Assembly: GCA_041746735.1 (NCBI GenBank) | Contig: JBGTGP010000032.1 | Location: 186,001-250,000, forward strand | Length of the DNA: 64,000 bases | Origin: Opimibacter sp041746735 | Lineage (GTDB): Bacteria; Bacteroidota; Bacteroidia; Chitinophagales; Saprospiraceae | Direction: 5' to 3' | Part shown: piece after piece, positions 27,135-36,422 of the stretch | Numbering within the stretch: the stretch's first letter is position 1 | Layout: the number at the start of each line of letters is the position of its first letter | Translations under genes and position numbers: made by a program | The notes under the pieces: model-generated | Database searches by the model: none | What the model was told of the DNA's origin: nothing | Seen by the model: the letters and a program-made list of their open reading frames with translations, nothing else

Positions 27135-28367
27135 ATGGCTTACCGTACGATCCTCATTTCCATCCTCCTCCTGATTGTAGACCTGGTGGCCTTTCAGGCC
27201 ATACGACACCTCATGGCCGGATCCGGTCGCCCGGCCAAAACCATTATCGCTGTGATCTACTGGAGTATTCCGGTGCTGACGATTCTGTATATGATCGGTC
27301 TTTCAGCAGGATGGATTGCTGCATTACCCAGATCGGTACAAGTGATTTTACGGGCCATGATCTTTATTTTATATCTGGCCAAGTTCCTCGTCGCCGTCGT
27401 AGTCCTGCTGGATGATCTGCGCCGATTGCTCTTTGGTGCCTTCAATCTCAGTTTTCGGGACATGTCCCTGTCGACGGAACGATCCCGATGGATGTCGTAT
27501 GGAGCACTGGTTGTAGGGGCTTTGCCCGTGCTCAGCCTCACCTACGGAATCGCGCGTAATCCCTACCGATATAAACTCCACAAGAGCCGAATACCCGTAA
27601 AGAACCTTCATCCGAATCTGAAAGGACTTCGGATCATCCAGATTTCAGATATCCATTCCGGAAGTTTTCTGCTAAGTGAGCCTGTAGAGCGGAGTATAGA
27701 AATGATCAATGCCGAGAAGCCGGATATCGTTTTTTTTACCGGAGATCTTGTCAATTCGGTGGCCTCAGAAATGGAGCCCTTCATCGATATGTTCAAGCAG
27801 ATTCAGGCACCACTCGGTGTTTATTCCGTGTTGGGCAATCATGACTATGGCGATTATCATCATTGGCCCACTCGGGAAGACAAGACCCGGAATTTCGAAC
27901 GGATGAAAGAAATTCACAAGCTACTTGGTTGGCAGTTGCTTTTGAATGAACACCGTAAAATTGACGTTGGGGAGACATTTATCAACGTAATCGGCGTCGA
28001 AAATTACAGTTCCAACCCTCGGTTTCAGCAGTATGGTGATCTTCAGAAAGCGACAACCGAAATGCAACGGGATACCTTTAATGTACTGCTGTCTCACGAC
28101 CCTTCACATTGGGAGGATCAGGTAATAAGGGGTTATCCGGAAATAGATCTGACGCTATCCGGACACACCCATGGTTTCCAGTTTGGTGTCGAAATTCCCG
28201 GGTTTTTAAAGTGGAGTCCGATCCAGTATGTGTATCCGCAATGGGCTGGGTTATACCAGAATGCCGCACAATATCTCTATGTCAATCGGGGCCTGGGGTA
28301 TCTGGGTTATCCGGGACGTGTAGGAATTTTACCGGAAATTACCCTTTTGACGTTGGAGCAATCGTAA
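27135..28367 (+). CDS. Membrane-anchored metallophosphoesterase
   Basis: Protein of 410 aa. The first 145 residues hold about four membrane segments. The calcineurin-like phosphoesterase domain follows with all metal motifs: ISDIHSG, FFTGDLVNS, LGNHDYGDYHH, LLSHDPSHW and LSGHTHGFQFG. The layout matches YkuE/LpxH-like membrane-associated phosphohydrolases of Bacteroidota. The substrate is probably a lipid or nucleotide phosphate ester, but cannot be fixed from sequence. Confidence 0.88.
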   Translation: MAYRTILISILLLIVDLVAFQAIRHLMAGSGRPAKTIIAVIYWSIPVLTILYMIGLSAGWIAALPRSVQVILRAMIFILYLAKFLVAVVVLLDDLRRLLFGAFNLSFRDMSLSTERSRWMSYGALVVGALPVLSLTYGIARNPYRYKLHKSRIPVKNLHPNLKGLRIIQISDIHSGSFLLSEPVERSIEMINAEKPDIVFFTGDLVNSVASEMEPFIDMFKQIQAPLGVYSVLGNHDYGDYHHWPTREDKTRNFERMKEIHKLLGWQLLLNEHRKIDVGETFINVIGVENYSSNPRFQQYGDLQKATTEMQRDTFNVLLSHDPSHWEDQVIRGYPEIDLTLSGHTHGFQFGVEIPGFLKWSPIQYVYPQWAGLYQNAAQYLYVNRGLGYLGYPGRVGILPEITLLTLEQS

Positions 28368-28452
28368 TATTGTGTCGTGTAATGATCATTCTATGATTTT
28401 CTCACCTCTTTCTGCGCCTGGGTATTCACATAGTATGTGGACATCATGCGTT

Positions 28453-28830
28453 ATGTCTTTAGTGAAGTGTAGTGGATGGATTCTCATATTGTCAGTATTC
28501 TTGGTAGGTTGCAAGCAAGAGGCTGAGGTCCGGAAGGAGGAACTCTATGGTAAATGGAACATCATCAAGGCTGAGCGGAATGGCAGGGAGACGACATATC
28601 TGCGCGGCGGGTATCTGGTCATTGAACCCAATGGCAACATGATCGTTAACATTACAGGAGCAGAGGAGAAGGGAATGTATAAACTAGTTGATAAAACTCT
28701 GCAAGTGCATGACACCAAAGAGTTTATCATTGAGCACGCGTCCTCTGATAGCCTGACGATCCGGTATCCATTGAGTCTGGATCAAACGTTTATGTTTTAT
28801 CTCATCAAGCACAAGAATGAAAGTCAATAG
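28453..28830 (+). CDS. Small lipocalin-like lipoprotein
   Basis: Protein of 125 aa. A signal peptide ends in the lipobox LVGC, so it is probably a lipoprotein. The mature part (ELYGKWNIIKAERNGRET, then GGYLVIEPNGNMIVNI) resembles small lipocalin-like domains. The frame extends back to a GTG at 28372, but the ATG at 28453 gives a normal 19-residue leader. Its last 14 bp overlap the start of the GWxTD gene, so the two are probably translated together. Function is unknown. Confidence 0.6.
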   Translation: MSLVKCSGWILILSVFLVGCKQEAEVRKEELYGKWNIIKAERNGRETTYLRGGYLVIEPNGNMIVNITGAEEKGMYKLVDKTLQVHDTKEFIIEHASSDSLTIRYPLSLDQTFMFYLIKHKNESQ

Positions 28831-30247
28831 TCTAATACTTTTTGTTGGTCTTCTGCATCCGCTGGTGGTGGGAGGAGTACCGGACATCAGTATGGACATT
28901 GCCCGTTTCAAAACCAGTTACGGTACCTACCTTGAAATTTCATTGTATATAGACGGCGCTTCACTGGCTTGCGATGCAACACAGGGTCGCATTCATGGCA
29001 TCTCCTATACGCTGATGATCCGGGACGAAGAAAATCAGATCGTCACCGGAGATCGTTTTCAACTGACTCGCATGGGATGTCCGGCAGATGACCTGATTGA
29101 TGTTCGGCGATTTTCAGTGGCACCCGGTCAATACGTTATTGATCTGGAGGCCTATGATGTATTGGATACGTCTCAGCAGATCACCATTTCCCAACAATTT
29201 ACTATTGACGCTGTCACCCACAAACCTGGCCTGTCCGACCTGCAATTGATGTCGGTCATCCGCCCGGATGCCGGAGAAGAATCGGCCCTGACGAAGAGCG
29301 GGCTTTACATGGAGCCGCTTCCGTTTGGCCTGTACTATCCTGCGCTGGATCAATTGCTCATCTATCTGGAGACCTATGACACCGAATCACTTTCAGGACA
29401 GGCCTATTTGCAATATACTATTCGACCGACCAAGGGAGACATTCCGGTACCCGTCGTGACCTACAAGAAAGTCAGAAAGGACCCTATTGCGGCACAGGTC
29501 CTGCAGTTGGATATCAGTCAACTGATTTCCGGCCCTTACACAGTTGAAGCGGCCCTATATGATGGGGACAAGCAAATCATTGCAGCACGTAAAGCTTTGT
29601 TTTCTAGGTACAATCCCAAAGGTGACTCCATCTTTATGGAAACCTCCATGATGCAGCTCGATCTGGGATTTGTTCAATCTATTCCGCTGGATTCTCTCGA
29701 CTATGCACTGAAGGCCATGGCGCCAATCGTTAGCTCACAGGAAGTGGATATCATGAACGCCTTACTCCAGAAAGGAAATGAAAAATCAAAACGGTTTTTT
29801 ATTCATCGCTACTGGACCCAGCAATCCGGAAAACTGGCGGGACCGGCCTACCATAGTTACATGAAGGTTGCACGTGTCGTGGATGCAAGTTACAGATCCG
29901 GATTTGGGTTTGGGTTTGAAACGGACCGGGGTCATATCTTTTTGAAATACGGAAAGCCGGATGATATCATCGAAGTAGAGGACGAACCCAGTGCTCCTCC
30001 CTATGAGATTTGGTTTTACAATCACTTTCCGGCGACACGTCAGGCCAATGTCAGGTTCCTGTTTTATAATCCTTCACTCACGCGCAACGGACATCGCTTA
30101 TTGCATGCCACCGCGATCGGTGAAATCCGGAATGACAGATGGGAAATAGAACTCTACCGGGATGCCACTTTGGAAACACCTGGTGTCAACGAAAGAGTCA
30201 TGGGCGACAATGTGCATCGCAATGCCCGCCGTTATTTCGAATATTGA
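28817..30247 (+). CDS. GWxTD domain-containing secreted protein
   Basis: Exported protein of 476 aa with an N-terminal leader (MKVNSLILFVGLLHPLVVGG). Residues about 30-330 are beta-rich with no recognised domain. The C-terminal 150 residues are the GWxTD domain, seen here as FGFETDRGHIFLKYGKPDDI with the usual GKPD. The GW itself is varied (SGFGFGFETD). GWxTD proteins occur in Bacteroidota and Acidobacteria with unknown function. It overlaps the small lipoprotein gene by 14 bp, which suggests a shared role at the envelope. Confidence 0.8.
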   Translation: MKVNSLILFVGLLHPLVVGGVPDISMDIARFKTSYGTYLEISLYIDGASLACDATQGRIHGISYTLMIRDEENQIVTGDRFQLTRMGCPADDLIDVRRFSVAPGQYVIDLEAYDVLDTSQQITISQQFTIDAVTHKPGLSDLQLMSVIRPDAGEESALTKSGLYMEPLPFGLYYPALDQLLIYLETYDTESLSGQAYLQYTIRPTKGDIPVPVVTYKKVRKDPIAAQVLQLDISQLISGPYTVEAALYDGDKQIIAARKALFSRYNPKGDSIFMETSMMQLDLGFVQSIPLDSLDYALKAMAPIVSSQEVDIMNALLQKGNEKSKRFFIHRYWTQQSGKLAGPAYHSYMKVARVVDASYRSGFGFGFETDRGHIFLKYGKPDDIIEVEDEPSAPPYEIWFYNHFPATRQANVRFLFYNPSLTRNGHRLLHATAIGEIRNDRWEIELYRDATLETPGVNERVMGDNVHRNARRYFEY

Positions 30248-30269
30248 TTTTGGCAGGCACAGCTTCGCT

Positions 30270-31829
30270 TTAAAACCAGCCTGTGGTTTTTTTCGTAGAT
30301 CTTCTTCGGGTTTGTTTGACACCCAGCACACCCAGTAAGCCGCGTGTAAGTTCCCTGGCCACTGTATTGCCGATTTGTCGCGTCGTCGTATTGGACAGTA
30401 CTTTTTCCATGGTCGATTTTTCCTGTTTAGCTCTTGTCTTTTGCGGCTGTATGAGGTCACGTTGAGTTTTCTGCTGCGCATCTTCTATTTTAGCAGAAAG
30501 AATTTCATGAGCACTCTGCCGGTCAAAGGTCTGCGTGTATTTTGCCGTGAGCGTGGATCGTCGAATAAGCTGTTCTATCTCAGATGGCTCCAGAACGTCC
30601 ATCCTGGATTGAGGTGCACGTAGATAACAGTGCACCAAAGGTGTTGGAATACCTTTTTCATTCAATGCCGTGACCAACGCTTCTCCGGTGCCCAGTTCAG
30701 TGAGGAGTTGATCCGTTTTGTAATAGGAGGACAAAGGGAAATTCTGCGCTGCCAGGACAATGCTCTTCCTGTCTTTTGCAGTAAAAGCCCGCAAGGCATG
30801 TTGAATCTTGAGCCCAAGCTGACTCAGCACACTATCAGGAATGTCCTGCGGGTTTTGGGTCACGAAAAAGACACCTATACCTTTTGACCGGATCAGCTTG
30901 ATGATGACTTCAATCTGGTCCAGCAACGCTCGCGATGCATTACTGAAGATCAGATGCGCCTCATCAATAAAGAGAACCAGCTTAGGTTTGCTGACATCGC
31001 CGGCTTCGGGAAAGGTAGCATAGACTTCAGCTAACAGTTGCAGCATAAAGGTAGAAAAGAGCTTAGGCCGATCCTGAATGTCGGTCAAACGGAGAATATG
31101 GACAATGCCCCGTCCATCCTGATCCAACCGAAGAAGATCATCTACATCAAAAGAGGGTTCACCGAAAAACGTATCTGCACCTTGCTGCTCGAGTTCGACC
31201 AACTTTCGGATAATAATTCCCGTTGAGCTGGTCATGACCTTCCCATAGGCAGTTTCAAATTCTGTCTTGCCGTCAGTCGTGATATATTGCATCACTTTGC
31301 GGAGATCCACCAGATCCAATAGGGGAAGTTCCTGATCATCGCAAAATTTGAAAATCACCGACATGACACCCTGTTGGGTTTCATTGAGATCTAACATTTT
31401 GGAAAACAGAATCGGACCAAACTCGGATACCGTCGCTCGCAGCCGGACGCCGGGCTCATGGGACAGGGATAAGAGTTCGCCCGGACTGGCTCCCGCAATA
31501 AATGGCACACCGATCAGATGGTGTCGTTCTTCAATTTTGGCATTTGTGGTGCCGGATGCTGCTATACCGCTGAGATCACCTTTAATGTCCATCACCAGCG
31601 ATGGAACACCATATCCACTGAGTTGCTCGGCCAGAATCTGAAGGGTCTTGGTCTTACCTGTACCGGTGGCTCCGGCAATGAGGCCGTGCCGGTTGAGCAT
31701 CGACAGGGGTAAACGGACAAAACATTCGTGTAGCGGATCCCGATCCATCACGGCTGCTCCGAGTAGAATCGACTCCCCTTTGAATGTATATCCACGGGAC
31801 ATTTCATCTTTAAACTTTTCCAGATCCAT
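30270..31829 (-). CDS. HerA-like ATPase (DUF853 family)
   Basis: Protein of 519 aa in the HerA/FtsK ATPase group, DUF853 type (similar to E. coli YjgR). Walker A is GATGTGKTKTL (about residue 53), Walker B is LVLFIDEAHLIF, and a sensor-like FFVTQNPQDIPD follows. The C-terminal tail is basic (TRRRSTKKTTGWF). The ATG at 31829 is chosen because the longer frame starts at a GTG (31886) and adds a cysteine-rich stretch not seen in the family. Biological role is unknown. There is no nurA or other phage-defence partner beside it, so a housekeeping role is likelier than defence. Confidence 0.82.
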   Translation of the reverse strand: MDLEKFKDEMSRGYTFKGESILLGAAVMDRDPLHECFVRLPLSMLNRHGLIAGATGTGKTKTLQILAEQLSGYGVPSLVMDIKGDLSGIAASGTTNAKIEERHHLIGVPFIAGASPGELLSLSHEPGVRLRATVSEFGPILFSKMLDLNETQQGVMSVIFKFCDDQELPLLDLVDLRKVMQYITTDGKTEFETAYGKVMTSSTGIIIRKLVELEQQGADTFFGEPSFDVDDLLRLDQDGRGIVHILRLTDIQDRPKLFSTFMLQLLAEVYATFPEAGDVSKPKLVLFIDEAHLIFSNASRALLDQIEVIIKLIRSKGIGVFFVTQNPQDIPDSVLSQLGLKIQHALRAFTAKDRKSIVLAAQNFPLSSYYKTDQLLTELGTGEALVTALNEKGIPTPLVHCYLRAPQSRMDVLEPSEIEQLIRRSTLTAKYTQTFDRQSAHEILSAKIEDAQQKTQRDLIQPQKTRAKQEKSTMEKVLSNTTTRQIGNTVARELTRGLLGVLGVKQTRRRSTKKTTGWF

Positions 31830-31954
31830 AGTTTTTAAGCTTTTCAATAAGGGCCAAAATAACAAACAGCATTGACTCCTGTCCACTACCGTCTGATTTG
31901 TCCTGAGTTCAGTATTCCTGATTTGGCTGAATCTCCTGTGAGGTGCAGATCGCT

Positions 31955-32434
31955 TCAGGGCAGGAGGGATATCTTCTTCACTCCATCACCCTTGCCGAAA
32001 ATAAAAACACTCCGCTTCTTCAGGCCGCTGATATTGACGATGTTCTTCTGATCCGAATAGGTTTCCATAAGTACAGTATTGATAAATGTGATCGTACTGA
32101 CCGGTTGATCAGCGAGGGAACAAGTAAGTGTCATCCAGAGGGCTTCAGGATCTGCATGGATTTCTTTTAGCTCCCAGTTAGATGCCTGCCCATCAGTAAA
32201 CAACAAAATATGAGAGGACAGGTAACGGAGTATATCGGCACGAAGACGGTCAGGTTGGTCCAGTATGCTCAGTTTGGCTTTTCGTCCATACAAAGCCAGC
32301 AGGAAATCATCTTTGAAAATCCGAACGGTCCATTCAGCCCTGCCCGAAGAGAGCTCAACTTCACTGACGCTGACATGAATGGGATGCTCCGGAAGTGGAA
32401 AAAGAACCAGAAGTATGAACCAGACAGTCAGCAC
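31955..32434 (-). CDS. DUF6702-like secreted protein
   Basis: Protein of 159 aa with a short leader (LTVWFILLVLFPLPEHP) followed by HPIHVSVSEVELSS and VRIFKDDFLLAL. These are typical of the small Bacteroidota family I know as DUF6702. Translation probably starts at the GTG at 32434, 2 bp after the stop of the HupE-like gene, so the two are coupled. Function is unknown. The family name is from memory of its N-terminal motif. Confidence 0.6.
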   Translation of the reverse strand: MLTVWFILLVLFPLPEHPIHVSVSEVELSSGRAEWTVRIFKDDFLLALYGRKAKLSILDQPDRLRADILRYLSSHILLFTDGQASNWELKEIHADPEALWMTLTCSLADQPVSTITFINTVLMETYSDQKNIVNISGLKKRSVFIFGKGDGVKKISLLP

Positions 32435-32436
32435 CG

Positions 32437-33003
32437 TTATAATTTTAAAATGATCATATAAATGGACATAGCGGCGGCGGCCAGACTCACCGTGATATTC
32501 CAGTACTTGTGATCCACGCGTAATACCCGGGTGACCAGTACATTGACCACCATAATACAGGCGACAATCAGCAACTGGCCTAATTCCACACCCACATTAA
32601 ACGCAAAAAGGGGCAGTATGATTTCGGCTTCCTGGCCGAGAAGTGAGCGGAAATAATTGGAAAACCCCATGCCATGGATGAAGCCAAAGAAAAGCGCCAG
32701 GAAGTAATTGGGACTCCAGGCTTTCTGTGTCGCTGGTTTGTACCACAGATTCTGAAGCGCGGTCAGCAATATCGTGACCGGAATGAGCAGTTCGATCAGA
32801 TCGGCATTGACACGAATGATACTCAAGGCGGACATGGCCAGGGTTATACTATGTCCAATGGTAAAAGCGGTCACCAGGATTACGATTCGCTTCCAGTCTT
32901 TGACTGAAAAGACAGCGCAAAGGGCGATGATAAACAAGATGTGATCATAGCCGTTCAGGTCCAGAATATGATCAAAGCCCAATTCAAGATAGACAGGAAA
33001 CAT
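32437..33003 (-). CDS. HupE/UreJ family membrane protein
   Basis: Integral membrane protein of 188 aa with six to seven hydrophobic segments. Conserved histidines sit in GYDHILFII, FTIGHSITL and GFIHGMGFSNYF, the hallmark of HupE/UreJ proteins. Relatives transport nickel or cobalt, but many Bacteroidota members have no urease or hydrogenase nearby, and none is seen here. It is coupled to the DUF6702-like gene. Confidence 0.8.
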   Translation of the reverse strand: MFPVYLELGFDHILDLNGYDHILFIIALCAVFSVKDWKRIVILVTAFTIGHSITLAMSALSIIRVNADLIELLIPVTILLTALQNLWYKPATQKAWSPNYFLALFFGFIHGMGFSNYFRSLLGQEAEIILPLFAFNVGVELGQLLIVACIMVVNVLVTRVLRVDHKYWNITVSLAAAAMSIYMIILKL

Positions 33004-33108
33004 ACTTCATGTATTAGATGTTAGGAAACGCTGTATCGGCAAATCTATTAAGAACAAGGATGCTATCTTCGCCCGACCGAATCAATTTTCTACCAATACG
33101 ATAAAAAG

Positions 33109-33339
33109 GTGTCTAAAGCAGCTCATGAACTTAAGCCCTCCGAAAGCGCACGGATCATCCGGTTTGAAGACCTGGTGATCGCAGGTAAGTTAATGTCGAT
33201 GGGTATATTACCTCATGCACAGATTGAGATGGTGAGACGTAATGCATTGGGAAACACACTAATATTTCGAATAAATAATCGCTTTAAAATGGCGCTTCGC
33301 CGGGATGAAGCCCGGACTATTATAGTGGAGGGCTTATGA
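33109..33339 (+). CDS. feoA: FeoA family protein
   Basis: Small SH3-like protein of 76 aa that assists ferrous iron uptake by FeoB. The family pattern (KLMSMGILPHAQIEMVRRNALGN, IFRINNRFKMALRRDEA) is clear. The start is a GTG at 33109 after AAAAAG. A near -7 element TATCTTCG lies at 33064-33071. The stop overlaps the feoB start (ATGA). I see no clear Fur-box palindrome upstream. Confidence 0.88.
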   Translation: MSKAAHELKPSESARIIRFEDLVIAGKLMSMGILPHAQIEMVRRNALGNTLIFRINNRFKMALRRDEARTIIVEGL

Positions 33340-35417
33340 GTGAGCACCTTCAGTCTTCCCGCAAGTTTGTGATCCTGGCAGGTAATCCCAATTCGGGAAA
33401 ATCGACCTTATTCAATTTTTTGACAGGACTTCGGCAACACGTAGGAAACTATCCCGGCGTCACAGTCGATCGAAAGACTGGCACCTTGCATCTTCCTCAT
33501 TTTGGAGATGTGACCTTGCTGGATCTTCCGGGGGCTTACAGTATGTATCCTTCATCCAAGGATGAACGTATTGTCGTACATCAGTTCTTGGTTGAAGAGC
33601 AACAGCCAGATGTCGTGGTATATGTGGCTGACGTTAGTCAGTTGGAAAAGCAAATGTTGTTGCTGACCCAGATCATTGATTTAGGCCACCCCGTCATTCT
33701 GGCGCTCAATATGGTGGATCAGCCTGGTGTCACCGTGCAGGCAGAATTGTTGTCAGCACATTTTAAGATTCCGGTCATACCTATATCCAGCCGTACAGGA
33801 CTGGGGATAGCGGCGCTCAGGCAAGAGATTTCAAATCGTTTATTGGCTCCGCATAGCAGGCCTGAACCTTATTATGCGATGACCTCGCAGGAAATAAAGT
33901 TGTCACAGGAGTCTTCAGATCAAACTGGGACGAGTTCGCCGTATGCAGCTTTGCTCACCTTGCATCATGCTGAGTGGCTCAATCATTTGCCATCAGACAT
34001 TCGTAACAGCATCCAGAATCGAAGTAAGGCGGAGAGATTCAATTCCATCCAATCTCAGATCAGTGAGACCCTGTCCCGTTACGATCGGTTTACGCCGGTC
34101 ATTCGCAAAGCGCTCCACCTTGAACGTGGAGGGGCCGGAATGAAAGTGACAGACCGGATAGACCGGTGGGTGATGCACCCTGTCCTGGGCACCGTGATTT
34201 TCTTTCTGTTGATGCTGTTGGTTTTTCAGGCCATTTTTTCCTGGGCCATCATTCCGATGGATTTTATCGAATCTGCTATGTCCGGAGCGGGAGAAGTCAT
34301 TCGAGCCGTATTGCCGGATGGCTGGTTTCAGGATCTATTGGTCGATGGGTTGTTGGCCGGACTTACCGGTATCCTCATCTTCATTCCGCAGATCGCGATT
34401 CTCTTCCTCTTTATTGGTATCCTGGAAGAGATAGGGTATATGTCCAGAGCCGTGAGCATGTTTGATGTCATGATGCGAAAAGTCGGACTCAACGGCCGAA
34501 GTATTGTCGCACTTGTCTCGGGAGGCGCTTGTGCGATTCCGGCGATAATGAGTACACGGAATATCAGCAATTGGAAAGAGAGACTGATCACCATCATGGT
34601 GACACCCTTTATCAGTTGCGCGGCCCGGATTCCGGTATACGTGATTCTCATTGCGTTTGCAGTACCTCAGGGTCGTCTTTATGGTTTCGAACAGCAGGGG
34701 CTTGCGTTGATGGGTTTGTATGGCCTCGGTATATTTACCGCCTTGGGGTCTGCCTATATTCTGAAGAAAGTGATCCGGTCACAGGATCGTAGCTTTCTGA
34801 TGATGGAATTGCCGGTGTACAGAGCTCCGGTAGTCAAGAACCTGCTACTGCTGGTGTTTGAAAAGACAAAATCATTTGTCATTGGGGCAGGAAAGATCAT
34901 CCTGATGATCTCATTGGTACTCTGGTTTCTGGCCAGCTTCGGTCCTGGGGGACGCGAAATCATAGATCAGGACTCTACTACGCTTCAGATTGGGGACCAT
35001 TATCGTCCGCCGTTGAATGAATCCTATGCCGGTATTTTAGGTAAATGGATTGAACCTGTGATTAAGCCGTTGGGATTTGACTGGAAGATTGGCATAGCTA
35101 TCATTTGTTCTTTTGCGGCACGTGAGGTTTTTGTGGGAACGATGGCGACGATATACAGCATTGAAGATGATACCGATGTCACCTCTATTCGAAATCGTAT
35201 GGCACAGGATCGTCATCCGGATACAGGCGCCTTGATATATTCCCGGGCAACAGCCTGGTCCCTACTGGTTTTTTATGCTTTCGCTATGCAATGTATGAGT
35301 ACGCTGGCCGTAGTCCGACGGGAAACCAAATCGTGGAAATGGCCCATACTCCAGTTTGTCATGATGACCCTCCTCGCTTACCTGAGCAGTCTCCTTGTTT
35401 TTCAATGGCTTAGTTGA
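33336..35417 (+). CDS. feoB: Ferrous iron transport protein B
   Basis: Iron(II) transporter of 693 aa. The N-terminal G-protein domain has G1 GNPNSGKST, G3 DLPGAYSMYPSS and G4 NMVD. The membrane domain (residues about 270-690) carries the two Gate regions, including SGGACAIPAIMSTRNI with its cysteine. It starts within the last codons of feoA. No feoC is present. Length is within the usual range for the phylum. Confidence 0.95.
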   Translation: MSEHLQSSRKFVILAGNPNSGKSTLFNFLTGLRQHVGNYPGVTVDRKTGTLHLPHFGDVTLLDLPGAYSMYPSSKDERIVVHQFLVEEQQPDVVVYVADVSQLEKQMLLLTQIIDLGHPVILALNMVDQPGVTVQAELLSAHFKIPVIPISSRTGLGIAALRQEISNRLLAPHSRPEPYYAMTSQEIKLSQESSDQTGTSSPYAALLTLHHAEWLNHLPSDIRNSIQNRSKAERFNSIQSQISETLSRYDRFTPVIRKALHLERGGAGMKVTDRIDRWVMHPVLGTVIFFLLMLLVFQAIFSWAIIPMDFIESAMSGAGEVIRAVLPDGWFQDLLVDGLLAGLTGILIFIPQIAILFLFIGILEEIGYMSRAVSMFDVMMRKVGLNGRSIVALVSGGACAIPAIMSTRNISNWKERLITIMVTPFISCAARIPVYVILIAFAVPQGRLYGFEQQGLALMGLYGLGIFTALGSAYILKKVIRSQDRSFLMMELPVYRAPVVKNLLLLVFEKTKSFVIGAGKIILMISLVLWFLASFGPGGREIIDQDSTTLQIGDHYRPPLNESYAGILGKWIEPVIKPLGFDWKIGIAIICSFAAREVFVGTMATIYSIEDDTDVTSIRNRMAQDRHPDTGALIYSRATAWSLLVFYAFAMQCMSTLAVVRRETKSWKWPILQFVMMTLLAYLSSLLVFQWLS

Positions 35418-35465
35418 TCCGGCAGATTTTTGCAGATCATCCAATCATAGTACCTTAGCCGGATC

Positions 35466-36422
35466 GTGAAGACAACCAATGAAATCATCCTGGTCACCGG
35501 TGCGACCGGTCAGATCGGTACCGTGTTGACAGAAGCCCTGCGCGAAGTGTATGGCCAGGAAAATGTGATTGCGACTGACATCAAAAAACCCGAACAACCT
35601 GTGGGACGATTTGAAATGCTGGACATCCTCAATGTCCAGCGCATCAGTGAGCTGGTACAGGATTATCAGGTTACCACGATCTATCACCTCGCCGCCATCC
35701 TCTCTGCCAGCGGTGAATGGAATCCACAGAAAACGTGGAACGTCAATATGAATGGGCTGCTCTCCATACTGGAATTGTGCCGGACTGCTGGGATCAGTAA
35801 AGTTTTCTTTCCCAGTACGATTGCCGTATTTGGCACGTCTACTCCGCGCGTGATGACACCGCAGGATACCGTGATGACGCCTTCTACCGTTTATGGCATC
35901 TCCAAGGCTGCGGGTGAATTGTGGTGTAACTATTATCATCAGCGCTATGGGCTGGATGTTCGATCAGTCCGGTATCCCGGTATCATCAGTTATCAATCAA
36001 TGCCAGGTGGGGGCACAACGGACTATGCCGTGGATATCTTCCACCAGGCGATCCTGGCCGGCACCTACACCTGTTTTCTGGAAGCGCAGACCCGGTTGCC
36101 GATGATGTATATGGATGATGCCATTCGGGCCACGCTGGAACTCATGGCTGCCCCGGCTGAATCCATTAAGAACCGTACTTCCTATAACCTGGCCGCGATG
36201 AGTTTTACCCCGGCTGAGCTGGCCACGGCCATTCAGCAGCACCTTCCAGCCTTTACTATTGCCTATGAGCCTGATCAGCGTCAAGCCATTGCTGCGACCT
36301 GGTCAGAAAGCATCGATGATCAGGAAGCCAGAAGGGATTGGGGATGGAATCACAGGTATGATCTCGCCACTATGACCGAAGAAATGCTCAAACAACTCAG
36401 GAAAAAATATAATCATGTCTGA
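35466..36422 (+). CDS. tdh: L-threonine 3-dehydrogenase, SDR type
   Basis: NAD-dependent enzyme of 318 aa oxidising threonine to 2-amino-3-oxobutanoate. It is an extended SDR with VTGATGQIGTVLTEAL at the N-terminus, FPSTIAVFG and the catalytic Tyr-Lys in STVYGISKAAGE. It is unlike the zinc-dependent E. coli Tdh. The assignment is supported by the next gene, kbl, which starts 8 bp before this stop. The start is a GTG (35466). A -7-like TACCTTAG lies just upstream (35451-35458). Confidence 0.9.
   Translation: MKTTNEIILVTGATGQIGTVLTEALREVYGQENVIATDIKKPEQPVGRFEMLDILNVQRISELVQDYQVTTIYHLAAILSASGEWNPQKTWNVNMNGLLSILELCRTAGISKVFFPSTIAVFGTSTPRVMTPQDTVMTPSTVYGISKAAGELWCNYYHQRYGLDVRSVRYPGIISYQSMPGGGTTDYAVDIFHQAILAGTYTCFLEAQTRLPMMYMDDAIRATLELMAAPAESIKNRTSYNLAAMSFTPAELATAIQQHLPAFTIAYEPDQRQAIAATWSESIDDQEARRDWGWNHRYDLATMTEEMLKQLRKKYNHV

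Noticed and set aside
30270..31829. HerA-like ATPase as part of an anti-phage system
   Set aside because: There is no nurA, nuclease, Sir2 or other defence gene beside it. The DUF853 form is widespread as a chromosomal housekeeping gene.
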